Assembly (NCBI GenBank): GCA_036872755.1
Contig: JAVHNS010000013.1
Coordinates: 1,426,001-1,490,000, forward strand
Source: Orbilia blumenaviensis
Taxonomy: Eukaryota; Ascomycota; Orbiliomycetes; Orbiliales; Orbiliaceae
Length of the DNA: 64,000 bases
Direction of reading: 5' to 3'
In this document: piece after piece, positions 44,578 through 55,543 of the stretch
How the letters are laid out: every line of letters starts with the position of its first letter
How positions within the stretch are numbered: the first letter of the stretch is position 1
Translations under genes and position numbers: made by a program
The notes under the pieces: generated by a model
Told to the model about the DNA's origin: nothing
What the model saw: only the letters and a program-made list of their open reading frames with translations
Databases searched by the model: none

Positions 44578-46291
44578 ATTTTCCTTGAATAGGCTAGCGT
44601 TCCTCATCTCATCGGGTGGCTGACTGGCTCGGCTTGGATATCTTCTTTCTATTTCCTTCCATATCATACGTTTCTGTCAACAATTTTCCTTTTTGGATAA
44701 AGACTCCTTTTTTTAAACGGTTTTTGGCATTTGCAAACGGGTACATTGTTTCAATTGTTTTCTCCTTCTTCTTTTACAATTTGCGATTGGTTTAGCATTT
44801 ATTCCTGGGACTTGTCTATCTCTTTCTTGTACATTGCGGTTGGCGCCCTTTCCTTTTTTCTTTCCTTGTTTACATTGTGACTTTTTTGCTTTTCTGGGAA
44901 TGGTTCATTTGCATATCAGGTACGGGGAATACTCAGGTTTCGGTGTCAATCATTATGGTCGTTTCATTTGTTTTTTTCTTCCCACCTTTTCGTCCCCAGT
45001 TTTGTCTTCCACCTTTCTCTTTCTCCACCGAGCTGATTTGGGGATCTCGGCCTTTGGGCATACCTGTCTTTTTCGCTTCCGCATCATTATGAAAAACAAA
45101 ATTGAAGGCTGTCTGTCCTTGTTGGTTTCCTCGGTTTTGGCAAGCACTATGTAAACTTATATATATCCAACGAAGTTAATATAATGGTAGTAATATAAAG
45201 TGGCCGGAGATCTAGAACTCCTATAAAGCAATCTATAACCCTAGGCAAATTGAACGGCTCAGTACGCCTCATCTCGGGTGAACTGAGTACGCCGGTGCAA
45301 CGATTATCCTGACCAAGAATGTATGAGTCTGTATGGTATATATTTATGCCGGATCCTGAGAATGGCAACCGGCTCCGCTACGGAAAACCCGAGCTCCAGC
45401 GTTTAGGTTCGTCCTCGGGTATGTTGGAGCCCTAGAATGAGGTAGTTACCTAATCTCTGCACAGTACAGTACCGGCCTAAAATGGTGACGCGTGATATCA
45501 TGTGCTGGTCCTCGTTAGGGTATTTTGGCAAGATAACTACTTGAGGCCTAACTGAATAGAACCTGTATTAGTCATCTATGCAATGTGGCCAGCCTTTTGA
45601 AAGTTGCGTGCGTGCAAGTGCAGAGTTTGCAAAGCAAGCCCTCTGTGAGCGAGGCGACCAAAGTAGGAATTACCTGATCTGGGTTGGTGGTTTGCAACAC
45701 ATCTGTGTGAGCAAAAATACAACAAAGCGAAGTTGCAGACACGCACACCACGAGTTCGACCAGCGCAAAGCTAGTAGATCTATCTGAAGATTGACAAGAT
45801 ACATATATACCTAGGTATATATATATAGATCGCACCATCACATCTGCGCTGGTAGATCAGGTAAGATCTTTCTTTTTCTTCAAACGGTCCCAGCCTAGGT
45901 ATCCAGAAGATGACTGGATCCAGAAGATCCAACGTTAAACCCCCTCCTTTTCCAACGCGAATACTACATCGATACGTGACCTGCGGGGTCATCCGGGCTT
46001 GACCTCACATCGATCCGCTACGATCTTTAGTACTGGCTCTGGACAATGACTGCTAATCATGTAGGTCTTTTAGAATCCATATAAGATAGTGCCCCCTTGT
46101 AATCCACCGATGTGTTAGTTTCTCTTCTTTCCTACTACTCCCCCCACAACTACTTTCCCCACACAACGTTCTTAGTCCGGCCGCTAACGGTCCCTTTGCA
46201 CTCTTTCCGAAGACTTCTTCACACGAAGGCATTAATTTAGCCAGGTAATCGTATAGCATAACATATCTACACGCCTTTGCTGGATAGTACA
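44578..46291. other. Intergenic, no gene supported
   Basis: Pyrimidine-rich 3' sequence follows the preceding gene to about 45130; the rest is presumed promoter of the poly-Ser surface protein. No RNA gene recognised. Confidence 0.45.
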
Positions 46292-47653
46292 ATGGCTCGC
46301 CGCTCTGGAACCTCTAAATCAGCCTCTTGGCTGTTGACTGCAGTCACTGTCCTAGGCTTCTTTGCTCAGACGGAAGCCGTTATAACGGCTATCGATGGAC
46401 GATACCCTCACGAAATTGCCGTCGCTAAGATCATCGAGCGGGATAGTAGCAGTTCATCGACAATTCTCCCTAGCAGCACCAGCTCTAGTTCTAGCTCCAG
46501 CTCCAGCTCCAGCTCCAGCTCTAGCTCTAGTTCCAGCTCATCCTCTTCCTCCTCCTCCTCGAGCTCATCTAGTTCATCTAGCTCCAGCTCTTCCTCAAGT
46601 TCTTCAAGCTCCAGTTCTTCGAGCTCCTCATCTAGCTCCAGCTCGCCTACTTCCTCTAGTACTAGCACCACTCCGACCATCTTTCCTCAGCCGACGATCA
46701 ACTCGGTTACCGCAGCTACAGGTATCCAAGTTGCAGGGTACCAGACCCCTAGTGCTAGCTCTGCTGGGAAGAGGTCCCTCTGGGACTTGGCAAATCCACT
46801 CAAGAAGAGACAAACCACTGCTTTGTGGATTGGAGAGTCGGTCCAGACAGATGGCACCAGTCGCTTCATCCTCGTCACTGATCAAGCTTCTGCTGCTACT
46901 TTTGACCTTACTCTCAAGCAGCTCATCTCTGTAGACTCTGGCAACTCGATTACGTTTGCGTCGACTTCCGATATCGCTGCAGGATTGGGCCCTTGGGAAG
47001 CTAGTCCTGATGGCGGAGACATCAGCGTCGAGTTTGTTATCGACGCCGGCACTGGTGCCATCATCTGGAGTCACCCAATCTTCTCTAGCATGTTGAACTT
47101 CCATCCCGCGCCTTGCTTTTTAGCCTCTAGCACGACCACCGCCATTGATTGGATTTACAATCCTTCGAGCGAGGGAAACTGCCAACGTTTCATCCTTCAA
47201 GCTACCGGTGGTGACCTCCCACAAGCCACAGCTACTCCCTCGCTCACATCCATCATCCCGACTGGACCGCAAACCTGGATCGGAACCACTCCTATGCCGC
47301 CTACCACTTCGAGCTCCTCGACATCTGATACTGGCTCTGCCGCCCCAACCGTCACCGAAAGCGGCGTTACCACGTCTACTGTTATAGACACTGCCACTAT
47401 TACCAGCACCACCCAGACTACTTCGCTGGTTACCGTCACTTCATGCGATAACTGGGGATCTTGCGACCAGTGGACCTCGACCACCACACAGACAAGCACT
47501 ACCTTGTATACCAAGCCATGCACGACTGCGCTCCCGATTCCCGTTCCCGTTTCACAGGCCCCTGGATCTGGATCGGCGTGGTTCCTGGCCAAGTGTATAC
47601 TCTCGATCTCGTTTGCGTCAGCTGTTGGATTCGTCCTCACAACTGCGTGGTAG
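46292..47653 (+). CDS. Secreted wall protein with 55-serine tract
   Basis: Single exon; I start at the ATG 46292 (a TTG-led extension upstream is not credible), giving 453 residues. A signal peptide (SWLLTAVTVLGFFAQTEA) is followed by a short region and then 55 consecutive Ser (residues 64-118) encoded by mixed TCN and AGY codons. A KR-type processing-like site (KKRQ) precedes a globular domain of about 150 residues (LWIGESVQTDGTSRFILV... to CQRFILQA). A Thr/Ser-rich region and a hydrophobic C-terminus (FLAKCILSISFASAVGFVLT) preceded by small residues follow, compatible with a GPI anchor. Probably a cell-wall-linked glycoprotein. Confidence 0.85.
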   Translation: MARRSGTSKSASWLLTAVTVLGFFAQTEAVITAIDGRYPHEIAVAKIIERDSSSSSTILPSSTSSSSSSSSSSSSSSSSSSSSSSSSSSSSSSSSSSSSSSSSSSSSSSSSSSSSSSSPTSSSTSTTPTIFPQPTINSVTAATGIQVAGYQTPSASSAGKRSLWDLANPLKKRQTTALWIGESVQTDGTSRFILVTDQASAATFDLTLKQLISVDSGNSITFASTSDIAAGLGPWEASPDGGDISVEFVIDAGTGAIIWSHPIFSSMLNFHPAPCFLASSTTTAIDWIYNPSSEGNCQRFILQATGGDLPQATATPSLTSIIPTGPQTWIGTTPMPPTTSSSSTSDTGSAAPTVTESGVTTSTVIDTATITSTTQTTSLVTVTSCDNWGSCDQWTSTTTQTSTTLYTKPCTTALPIPVPVSQAPGSGSAWFLAKCILSISFASAVGFVLTTAW

Positions 47654-48367
47654 ACGGCCCTCATCTTACATCGTCGAATCTTTGCGGATATAATACTGAC
47701 AGCTCGTCTTTTTGTTTCGTTTCGTGGGGAACATCTACTTGCGTAATTGAATTCGCCCCGTATACTTTTTAATCACAGCAACTTATTTTCATATCCCATC
47801 TAGAATGGGGCATTTTCCAAGAAGGGGCGGGGTCGTATAATGGTATTATCCGAATATCATCTTGATGGAAACTTCGACAGAAGATCCAATCTTTTTAATA
47901 TTGGAATACTTACTCGGGATTATCTCTCTACGGAATGGAATGGTTCATTGAATTTATAAAGAATTAATATATATATTTGGTTTCATAGATAGTCTCTTGT
48001 ATCCAGCATTTTAATGGAAATGTTAATGATGTTATCTTCCGGGCCTACATATAATTTTGTGGCGTGAATGGTATAGCATGAACTCATACCGTGTAGGGAC
48101 TGTACACGGGGATATGTCAAACTGCAAGCTTGGGACTGTTACTATAGTGAATGACCGACTTGATTCGCAAACGGTGAGCTCGTAAGATTACCGAGTCAGT
48201 TGGACCGGAACCTACATGCTCAGAGGGCCAGGATTTACAGACGCTAACATTCCGCTGAGATAAATATATACATATGCATATAAGGGCTATATCTATCCAT
48301 CTATTTACAGGGTGTATATTTACGGACGTCTAACCAAGCGCCCATATGCGGCGGGAGTTTTACTCTG
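47654..48367. other. Intergenic between convergent genes
   Basis: Nothing recognised; it should contain both 3' ends. Confidence 0.5.
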
Positions 48368-49767
48368 TTACCTACTTAACTGCCTCTTGATCGCCGCTTC
48401 TCTCCTTTTTCGGGCCTCCTCTTTCAACCAGGCGGCCAAACCTGCGCCAGCAAGTAAACCGCCTAGATGGGCGGCGTGGTCCATCCACATACTCCACCCA
48501 AAGATTAGGGAAGTGAATTCCCATACTCCCATAGCTGTTGCGATTGTAGCCGCCTTGAGAGTGAAGAGTGGGAGTAAGATAAAATATAGCTCGGTGCTAT
48601 GGGAGAGTTAGCAGTATGGTCTGGAGAGAGTTGTTACACTTTACTAAAGGAAGGGGACATACTCAGGATTGATGACGGCATACCCCCCCAGAACCCCGAA
48701 GACAGCACCAGATGCACCGAGACCAAAAACGTGGAATCTTCTCATGACAACGTTCGCAACCAATGAAGTAAATGACGCAAGCGCGCCCGACGAGATGTAT
48801 AGAGCGAGGAAATTACCTCGGCCGATTTGTTCACAGACTGATATACGCTCTACTTGTTAGTTATATTTGCCACATCAAAAAAATCTCCCGCATCGGAAAG
48901 GTATCTAAGATCAACACCCTCTGAGGCTGACTTACGAGTTGAACCAATGAAAAACAGTCCTGTCATATTGGCCGCAAAATGCCACAAGGTATGGTGGCTA
49001 AATACGCTACCTAGAAGGCTAAATACTCGAGGATCACCAGGACATTGGACAAAGTGCGTATTCAGAATTCTCCACAATGGGGGGATTCTCCAGGCTAGGA
49101 AGATCGCTAAATTGGCGCCGACTATTCCACCGATTGTAGCTAATGCCATTGGAACGCTCGGGAATAATCGATCTTTAGGTTGAGGGTGAACATATGTGAG
49201 AGCGTAATAGCCGCTGCCGATTAATGTCACGACAAGGAAAGCGAATGACGGAGCCAAACGGCGGATTGATGACATTTCTTCGGGTTCTTCACGGTCCGAG
49301 ACACGTGCGCGGGCGCGGTGGTAGTTATACCATGCTTCGCTGCCGACCTTAAGTTCATCAGATGTATCCGTTGAGAGGGCGTTCGCCTTAGGGTCCGCGA
49401 AAGTGGGCTTTAGAGCAGCAGGTTCGGAGACCCCGGCCTCTCCAGTTTTATTGGATATTGGCGGAGAATTTGACGTAGGAAATTTAACAGGAGGTTGAGG
49501 ATCTACACTCCTTCTAGAAGGGCGACGTAGGGAAGCGAGCCGACGGATGGAGCTGCGAAGGGTTGGGGAAGGTTGCCTTCGCAGACAGCCTGATTGAAAG
49601 GTGGGAAATTGCGTAGGAATCGATGATACCGACCGGCCGGTACGAGTCGCGAAGTGTAGCACTTGTGAAAGAGGTCTGGTCGTCTTTAATGGAGCTAGTA
49701 TCGAGGTTGGTGGTATCGCTGGGGCGAGGGCCTGCCGCACGACGCATGATCTCCAGATTGGAATCAT
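48368..49767 (-). CDS. PCP1: Mitochondrial rhomboid protease (Pcp1/PARL type)
   Basis: Three exons (49767-48936, 48837-48663, 48596-48368) join to 411 residues. The ATG at 49767 is the first after an in-frame stop. The N-terminus is Arg/Ser-rich without acids (MIPIWRSCVVRQALAPA), as for a mitochondrial presequence. The core has HHTLWHFAANMTGLFFIG, the nucleophile motif GLGASGAVFGVLGG and the partner His in WMDHAAHLGGLLAGAG, so the Ser-His dyad is intact. This inner-membrane protease cleaves membrane-anchored substrates such as cytochrome c peroxidase and Mgm1 in yeast. Alternative frames through the first exon are not coding. Confidence 0.93.
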
Positions 49768-50351
49768 GATCACTCAGCGAATCGCCGCAAGGGAACGAAA
49801 CCAAGTCCCAGGCGAGTTGTAGGCGCTGTAGAGACCACAATAGAAGGGATACTTGCGGGATCGCAAGCCAATCCCAGCGGTGTTTCCCTATGTGTCGGCG
49901 GAGTGGATGGTTTGACGAAACTGGGTTTCAAGGCATCGGGTCGGTGATCTGGGGAGGAACAAGAATGTAGATGCTAGGCTTCCGATCCCTCCGACAGCTA
50001 ATATGATCGGATGTACCGACTGTCAGCGATGACTTCCTTAAGATACAACAACGATACCGTGAGGCTGGCGAGGTTTATGTATATGTACTTACGGGCCCTG
50101 ACTGATAGATACTCAGATAGTGATGGTTAGTCGTTGTGGTTGTTTGATGTATTATCAGATCAGCCGAAGCTGGAAAATTTGGTGTTTTCCGAAGCGATTC
50201 GAATCCACCCCAAAACACCACCCCGCGTCCCATCACATCAGCCTGGGCTTACGACGACACCCAACCTTCAACCTCAAATTTAAATCCATCCCATGAAGCC
50301 GGAATCGACCCCATCGAATCATCACCAATATATCACAATCGGTCAGCCATC
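49768..50351. promoter_or_regulatory. Divergent promoter region
   Basis: About 580 bp separate the oppositely directed rhomboid and TMA17-like genes, so promoters for both must lie here. No specific motif was identified. Confidence 0.5.
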
Positions 50352-50814
50352 ATGAGTGCTTCAGCGGCCCCTATTCCCCTGGTATATTTAATCCCCCCGC
50401 ACTTGAAACTACCCCGCCAGAGCTAACAACTCATCGCAGGACCAGTTTGCTGCTGCCCTCCTAGATCTCGAGATTCCACAACTTCACCAAGAGTCAGCAC
50501 GTCTTCAAAATTCACTCTACCACCTCGAACGCTCCAACACTACCCTTGCTGAATACCCAGATGACGAAGATTGTAAAGACGCGATCCGGTATAATCAAGG
50601 TGTTATCGAGCAGCAGAAGCAACGGATAGAAATCGTTAAGATGGAACTGGTAAGACGCGGAGTGAGCGTCGGTCATATGGGTTTGGACGGCCCTATTCCC
50701 ACATCGTCGTCATCAGGTGATGTCCAAACGACTGCTACGGCACAGGGGAGCTCAATGCCTACGAATGGGGCCGCCAATGGACATACCGGGGAAGACGAGG
50801 GTGTCTATTTGTGA
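50352..50814 (+). CDS. Small coiled-coil protein, TMA17/Adc17-like
   Basis: Two exons (50352-50381, 50440-50814) give 134 residues; the short first exon MSASAAPIPL hides it from simple ORF searches. Residues about 11-75 are helical: LHQESARLQNSLYHLERSN, then DAIRYNQGVIEQQKQRI, then EIVKMELVRRG. This order resembles yeast Tma17/Adc17, a small proteasome-assembly and stress factor. The C-terminus is Ser/Gly/Thr-rich and disordered. The family assignment is moderate. Confidence 0.7.
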
Positions 50815-51293
50815 GGCATTCATCAGGATGGTTCTATTGTGGTAGACAACTATAGCCATAGACACCATGCTATCGGGGTTTATAAACAATCCCTGCACAA
50901 ATGCGCCTGGGGAACATTTCTGCAGGTGGCTGACAGCGACAGCAGTGGCGGACAGGACACCACCTAAGACATACATCCAGCTCGCTCGTTGACCCGCTAT
51001 AGAGGGTCCACTTCTAGGGCACGAACTAGTGGAGTGCAGCAGCTTACATGCAAGTGCGGAGATATTATTGATGTATATTAACTACAAGGATATCTGATGT
51101 CTCTGGTAGCCCTTTCCAAACCAGTATCGCCAATTCTGGCGCTGCGAAAACACGCCCCAAAACGCCTGGACCAAAACTCCATACCCATCCCTAATAAGAA
51201 CCGAAACAAGGATTACGGCCGGCTACCACTTCATCACGATCCCCAAAAGAAAACATGGGAGACAAACTTAACAGAAATAAGTTCCAGGGGACT
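50815..51293. other. Intergenic between convergent genes
   Basis: Nothing recognised. Confidence 0.5.
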
Positions 51294-52353
51294 CTACAGC
51301 TCATTGATTTCTTCAAACCGAATGGGCAAGTCTCCTCTCGCCTCTCGCCATCTGTTCGTCGCTCTCTGTAGTTCGATGCATCCTTTGACCAACCAGCTCC
51401 ACTTCCCCGCAAACTGTGGCGTGATCTCCCAACTCTCAATCCGCTCCGGCGGGCCCCAAACAACCAATCCGCTTTCTCCTTCGGTACAGCATAGATCATC
51501 ACACACAGCGTCATCAACCATGCCCTTGTCTCGTGTCAACATCATAATCATGTTATCTCGGGCCTTGGGACAAGGAAATAAATCTATGTAAGGATGATGC
51601 GGGTACAACATTTGCATTGGTGTGGGGTGGAGAGTTGGGGGCAGATTTTCAGGAACAGTGTTGGATGTGCAGAAGGGACTTGTCATGTCATCTTCCAGAA
51701 GAGCCGCAAGGGGTATATTGAAATATTGAAGATTGGTCAGGAACGCCCTGATCACGTTATAGTGGATCAGCGAGAGGAGAAGATTGTCGGGGGCTATCTT
51801 GGAAGGGACGTAACGTAGGCGATAGCCATTAGTCTTGGGGTCGGTGACAATGATGCAGTTCTGCCCGCGACGGAAGAAGGGGTGGACAGCCTCCCGGGCA
51901 CCCTCTGCCTGCATCATAGCTGTTTGAAGCGGCATAATGCCATCCTCAAATGTCGGTGGAGCGGAGCCATCAGCTGGCGCCGTTGTCAAAACCGTCTTAG
52001 AATTCTTAACCTTTTCGGCCTTCTCAAGCATTTTACGGCGTCCTGGATGCATATCAATATGCAAGTGTTAGCGGCGTGTCATCAAGGTGCATATGGTAAA
52101 CGAGCATCTGCATTAGAAGGTTATACCGAAAGATTGGGGCCAGACTGGATAAACTTTCATTGGATAGGGTTGGTCACATACGGTAAGCGCGCTGGTTGAG
52201 CCTGTTCTGTAGCTTGCGTCGAACCTTGGGGTCCACTGTGCCGGTCCAATCCTCCTCCGGGCCAGCAGCGCATTGAAACTGTTGGTCGGGAAGGGCGGAA
52301 CCCACGCCCAGCTTCCCCAGATCGACCGATGAAGTACTGGACACAACAGCCAT
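51294..52353 (-). CDS. bZIP-like transcription factor with DUF3425-type domain
   Basis: Two exons (52353-52182, 52042-51294) give 306 residues. The intron splits a bZIP basic region: DPKVRRKLQNRLNQRAY then RRRKMLEKAEK, with the Asn and Arg of the N-x7-R DNA-contact pattern. A classic leucine heptad does not follow clearly. The rest matches fungal DUF3425-type proteins: PDNLLLSLIHYNVIRAFLTN, MLYPHHPYIDLFPCPKARDN, WGPPERIESWEITPQFAGKW. These act as nuclear regulators in ascomycetes. Targets unknown. Confidence 0.88.
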
Positions 52354-54472
52354 TTTGGTAGATCTCTCTAGTGTTTCACTTCTCTCGACTTTCTCCACAA
52401 CTTCCAGACGAATCCAGATTAGAGATAGATAGATTTTCCTGAAGGGATATAAATTGGCTCTGTTACTATATAAATAACCCACAGAATCCAATTCGAGGGT
52501 AAATCGATGTTATGAGATTTCCTTCGTTAAAAGCTTGATGTTTAGCGAGAATGACGGGGTGTAGTTATGTATGAACGATGTCGGAATGTGGACGGTCCCA
52601 ACTTCCCTTTTAAAACTCAAGCCGCACAAATGCGACCTGCTGACGGAGGTGCCAGACTGCCCGAACCCCGAGCAACCCCTCGTCATCAAACCTTAAAGGG
52701 CATCATGGCTGTTACCGTATCTGGAAGGGCCCGCACACTAATGCGGGCTGCTTACACACAATTCCTGGGATTCGATGCACATTGCTGACACTCTTGGCGG
52801 CTAAGCCGGAAATTGGTGCACTTTTTGGTGTGACTAAGCCGCCAAAGGACCTGGAGGGAAGCGGATTTAATGAAGGCGGTTCGCTCAGTCGGCCAGTCCA
52901 TGTTTAAGGGAGAGCAAAGCCCCCTTTCTCGATTACGACAACATGCCTAGAAATCGGGCCCGTGGAGGCCGTTGACGTTTGAGCTCGACAGTTGCAGATA
53001 TTTTGCCTTTGTGGATATATTGACACCGCAGCTACACCATAACTCGAGCCTCAAAGTCTCCAACTAAATACAAATCAAACGCGACTTAAATCACAACTTC
53101 CTAATGCAATAGTCATATGTAATGTATGTACATGCGCATTTATGCATATACATCACAGTTAGAGCATCCATAATCAATCACGGAATCCTTCGACGCAATC
53201 GGTATCTTGAGGTACATCCACAACCACACCCACAGTGGATTTTCTACACGTCGACGGCCTCGCGGTCATTAGACTGTAGATGTAGATGTAGATATTGGTG
53301 CCTGGTCGCAGATGCTTAAAACCTTGGCTGCGCCTCAAACAGATATTACATGGATCCATGGACGAAAGATGATCGGACAAGTAGCCCATCACAGACGGAA
53401 CAATAACGTTAGGGACGTTTCCCTTCTCGGACTACAAGACACGGCTGCAAAGACGGAGGGATTCTACGGAGGACCGGGAACAATCTAGTTGGGTGCGAAG
53501 GACAAGGATGTCGGAAACTAGAACAGCAGAAGAAGACCTTTAAAAACGACCATTTCATCAGACTTCACCACTGTACCGATAACCGTGTTTTCTTTAGGAC
53601 GGTCAGGATGATCCGTCCGAGAGAAATTTAAAATTATCGATGGAAATCCTGTGACCGAACAAAAGCAGAGAAACAAAAGGAAGTAAAAAGCAAAGAACAA
53701 GACCCAATATGTCCAGCCTGCTCCTGGCATTGAGACAGACATCCGAAATGTTGTCTTGTCTAAATTATTTTCGGGTGCCTACAAAATCCTGGATTTGCAA
53801 GTATGTACTCAAGTTACAACCCACACGAGGAACACGAGGAGCCGCTTGGATTGGTCCCTCCACTTCGCTCCTCACTGGCCGTACTACCGAACTGACTAAG
53901 ATTTCGACGGTGACAGCGATCGTGATGTAATATATTGAAAGTCTCTCATCCAATTATATGACTTAACTGATGGCTTTGATGAGTAACTCCATTAATGAAT
54001 ATAAGCAGTTCAAATTTAGTCCGCTGACTCTAAGCTTATAAGAATTCGGTAAATGTCTGTGATCTATACAGGGACACCTGTGAAGCAGCAGAGTTCATTC
54101 TCATATTCTAAATTTTCTCCAGCCCCGTCATCATCAGCTATTATGGTTTGCGACTTGCTCTTTGATAAAAAAGAAAGTATTTCTTCGACTACGCGTAGCG
54201 AGGCTTTCGCAGGAAACGGATGTGTTCAGATAGACGCTCGAGGATCTCGATAGTAATCGTGATAACATTAATGCTGAAAAACCCGAAGCGTGTAAATAAT
54301 GACTAGATCAAACAAGCACAAAAACCAATCCCGAGACTTCTCTCTAAATAATAATAACAACAGTGATAACGAAATTCAAGTCAATAAAAAATACACCTTT
54401 TTAAAAATGCCTCTCTATATAGTTAACAAATGAAACACTGACTCGAGCGAAAGTTTACATGTGAATTGCCCG
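52354..54472. other. Intergenic, no gene supported
   Basis: It contains the promoter of the bZIP gene on its left and the 3' region of the RTA1-like gene on its right. Small frames near 52567, 53122 and 53709 have no features. Confidence 0.45.
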
Positions 54473-55543
54473 TTAAGCATCGCCGCGCTTACCCATGGTC
54501 TGCGCGCGGCCGCCCTCTTCGTCACTACCCATTCCCTCAATTCTCTTTTTGTCGCTTGGGTTTGGAAGAAGTAGGGCAGGGTGAACAAAATTGTAAACAC
54601 CAACAGCGATAATCATCATAGCACCATCAAGAGCGATGAAAAAACGCTCGGTGGTAATGAGGTACCCATCCCAGCCCTCCAACAGCTCGATAGTTCTGTA
54701 GATGCTTCGGATGTAGATGCAAGTAACACTGACGATCGTAGCATACGTCAACCTCATAATCGACTTCTCGAGCTGCACACCGCGGGCTTTCCATAAGAAA
54801 GCGGCGTAGAAAAAGCAGAAAACCGTGATTGATGCCATTTGAAAGATAACACCAGCAACCATGATATTGGTTCCAACGGTTGGGTCGCCGTTTGGCTCGC
54901 TCGAAGCCGAGGAAGCAAGGCCACCACCTGCCGCCTGGATGGCGAGGGATATAACATCAATAGTGATAAAAATCCAAAGGTAAAGCTTGGGCGGGAGCAG
55001 GGAGTATTCGCGACCGGTGACATCGATGAATTGCTTGAGAAGGTAGTAGATAGCACCAGTGAAGAAAGCGGGAGCTATTGACAGAGCTGTTAGCTATTGC
55101 CGTGGTTATTGTTGGAAGGAGAGCTCTTACCAAAGATGAGAGTCGAGATTTGCATCAAAAAGGCATTATCGTTATACGGACATGAAGAAGACCATAGTCT
55201 TCCTCCCCACCCGATCACCTCGGCTGTATTGTCGCAAATGATTAGTTTTTCTATTCAACTTTTACAACCTAGTAGTCTCGGTCCCAGACTAACAACCTAG
55301 TAAGGTCACGAAGCTCAGGTACATACCTGTAGTGCCAATTGCAAAGCACAAGTACCAGTAATGTCTCCCTTTGACCGAGGCATAAATATGACCGAACGTC
55401 GAGAGAGCGAACAAGACCACGAAGATTATTCCGGATGCTCGAGATGGAACGTAACCGTAGGCCGGGTCATACCCAGGAATGAGTGCTTTGCAGCCCACTC
55501 CAAGTTCCTGCCGCTGTTCAAAAGTAAGACCTGCAGCTTCCAT
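54473..55543 (-). CDS. RTA1-like seven-helix membrane protein
   Basis: Three exons (55543-55327, 55223-55131, 55074-54473) give 303 residues. It has about seven membrane helices. Family motifs are GYVPSRASGIIFVVLFA, the AEVIGWGGRL region encoded by exon 2, LIFAPAFFTGAIYYLL and RSIYRTIELLEGWDGYL. Members (Rta1, Rsb1) are plasma-membrane proteins linked to lipid export and drug tolerance. The C-terminus is charged and cytoplasmic. Missing the 93-bp exon would break the protein, so the splice calls matter. Confidence 0.93.
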
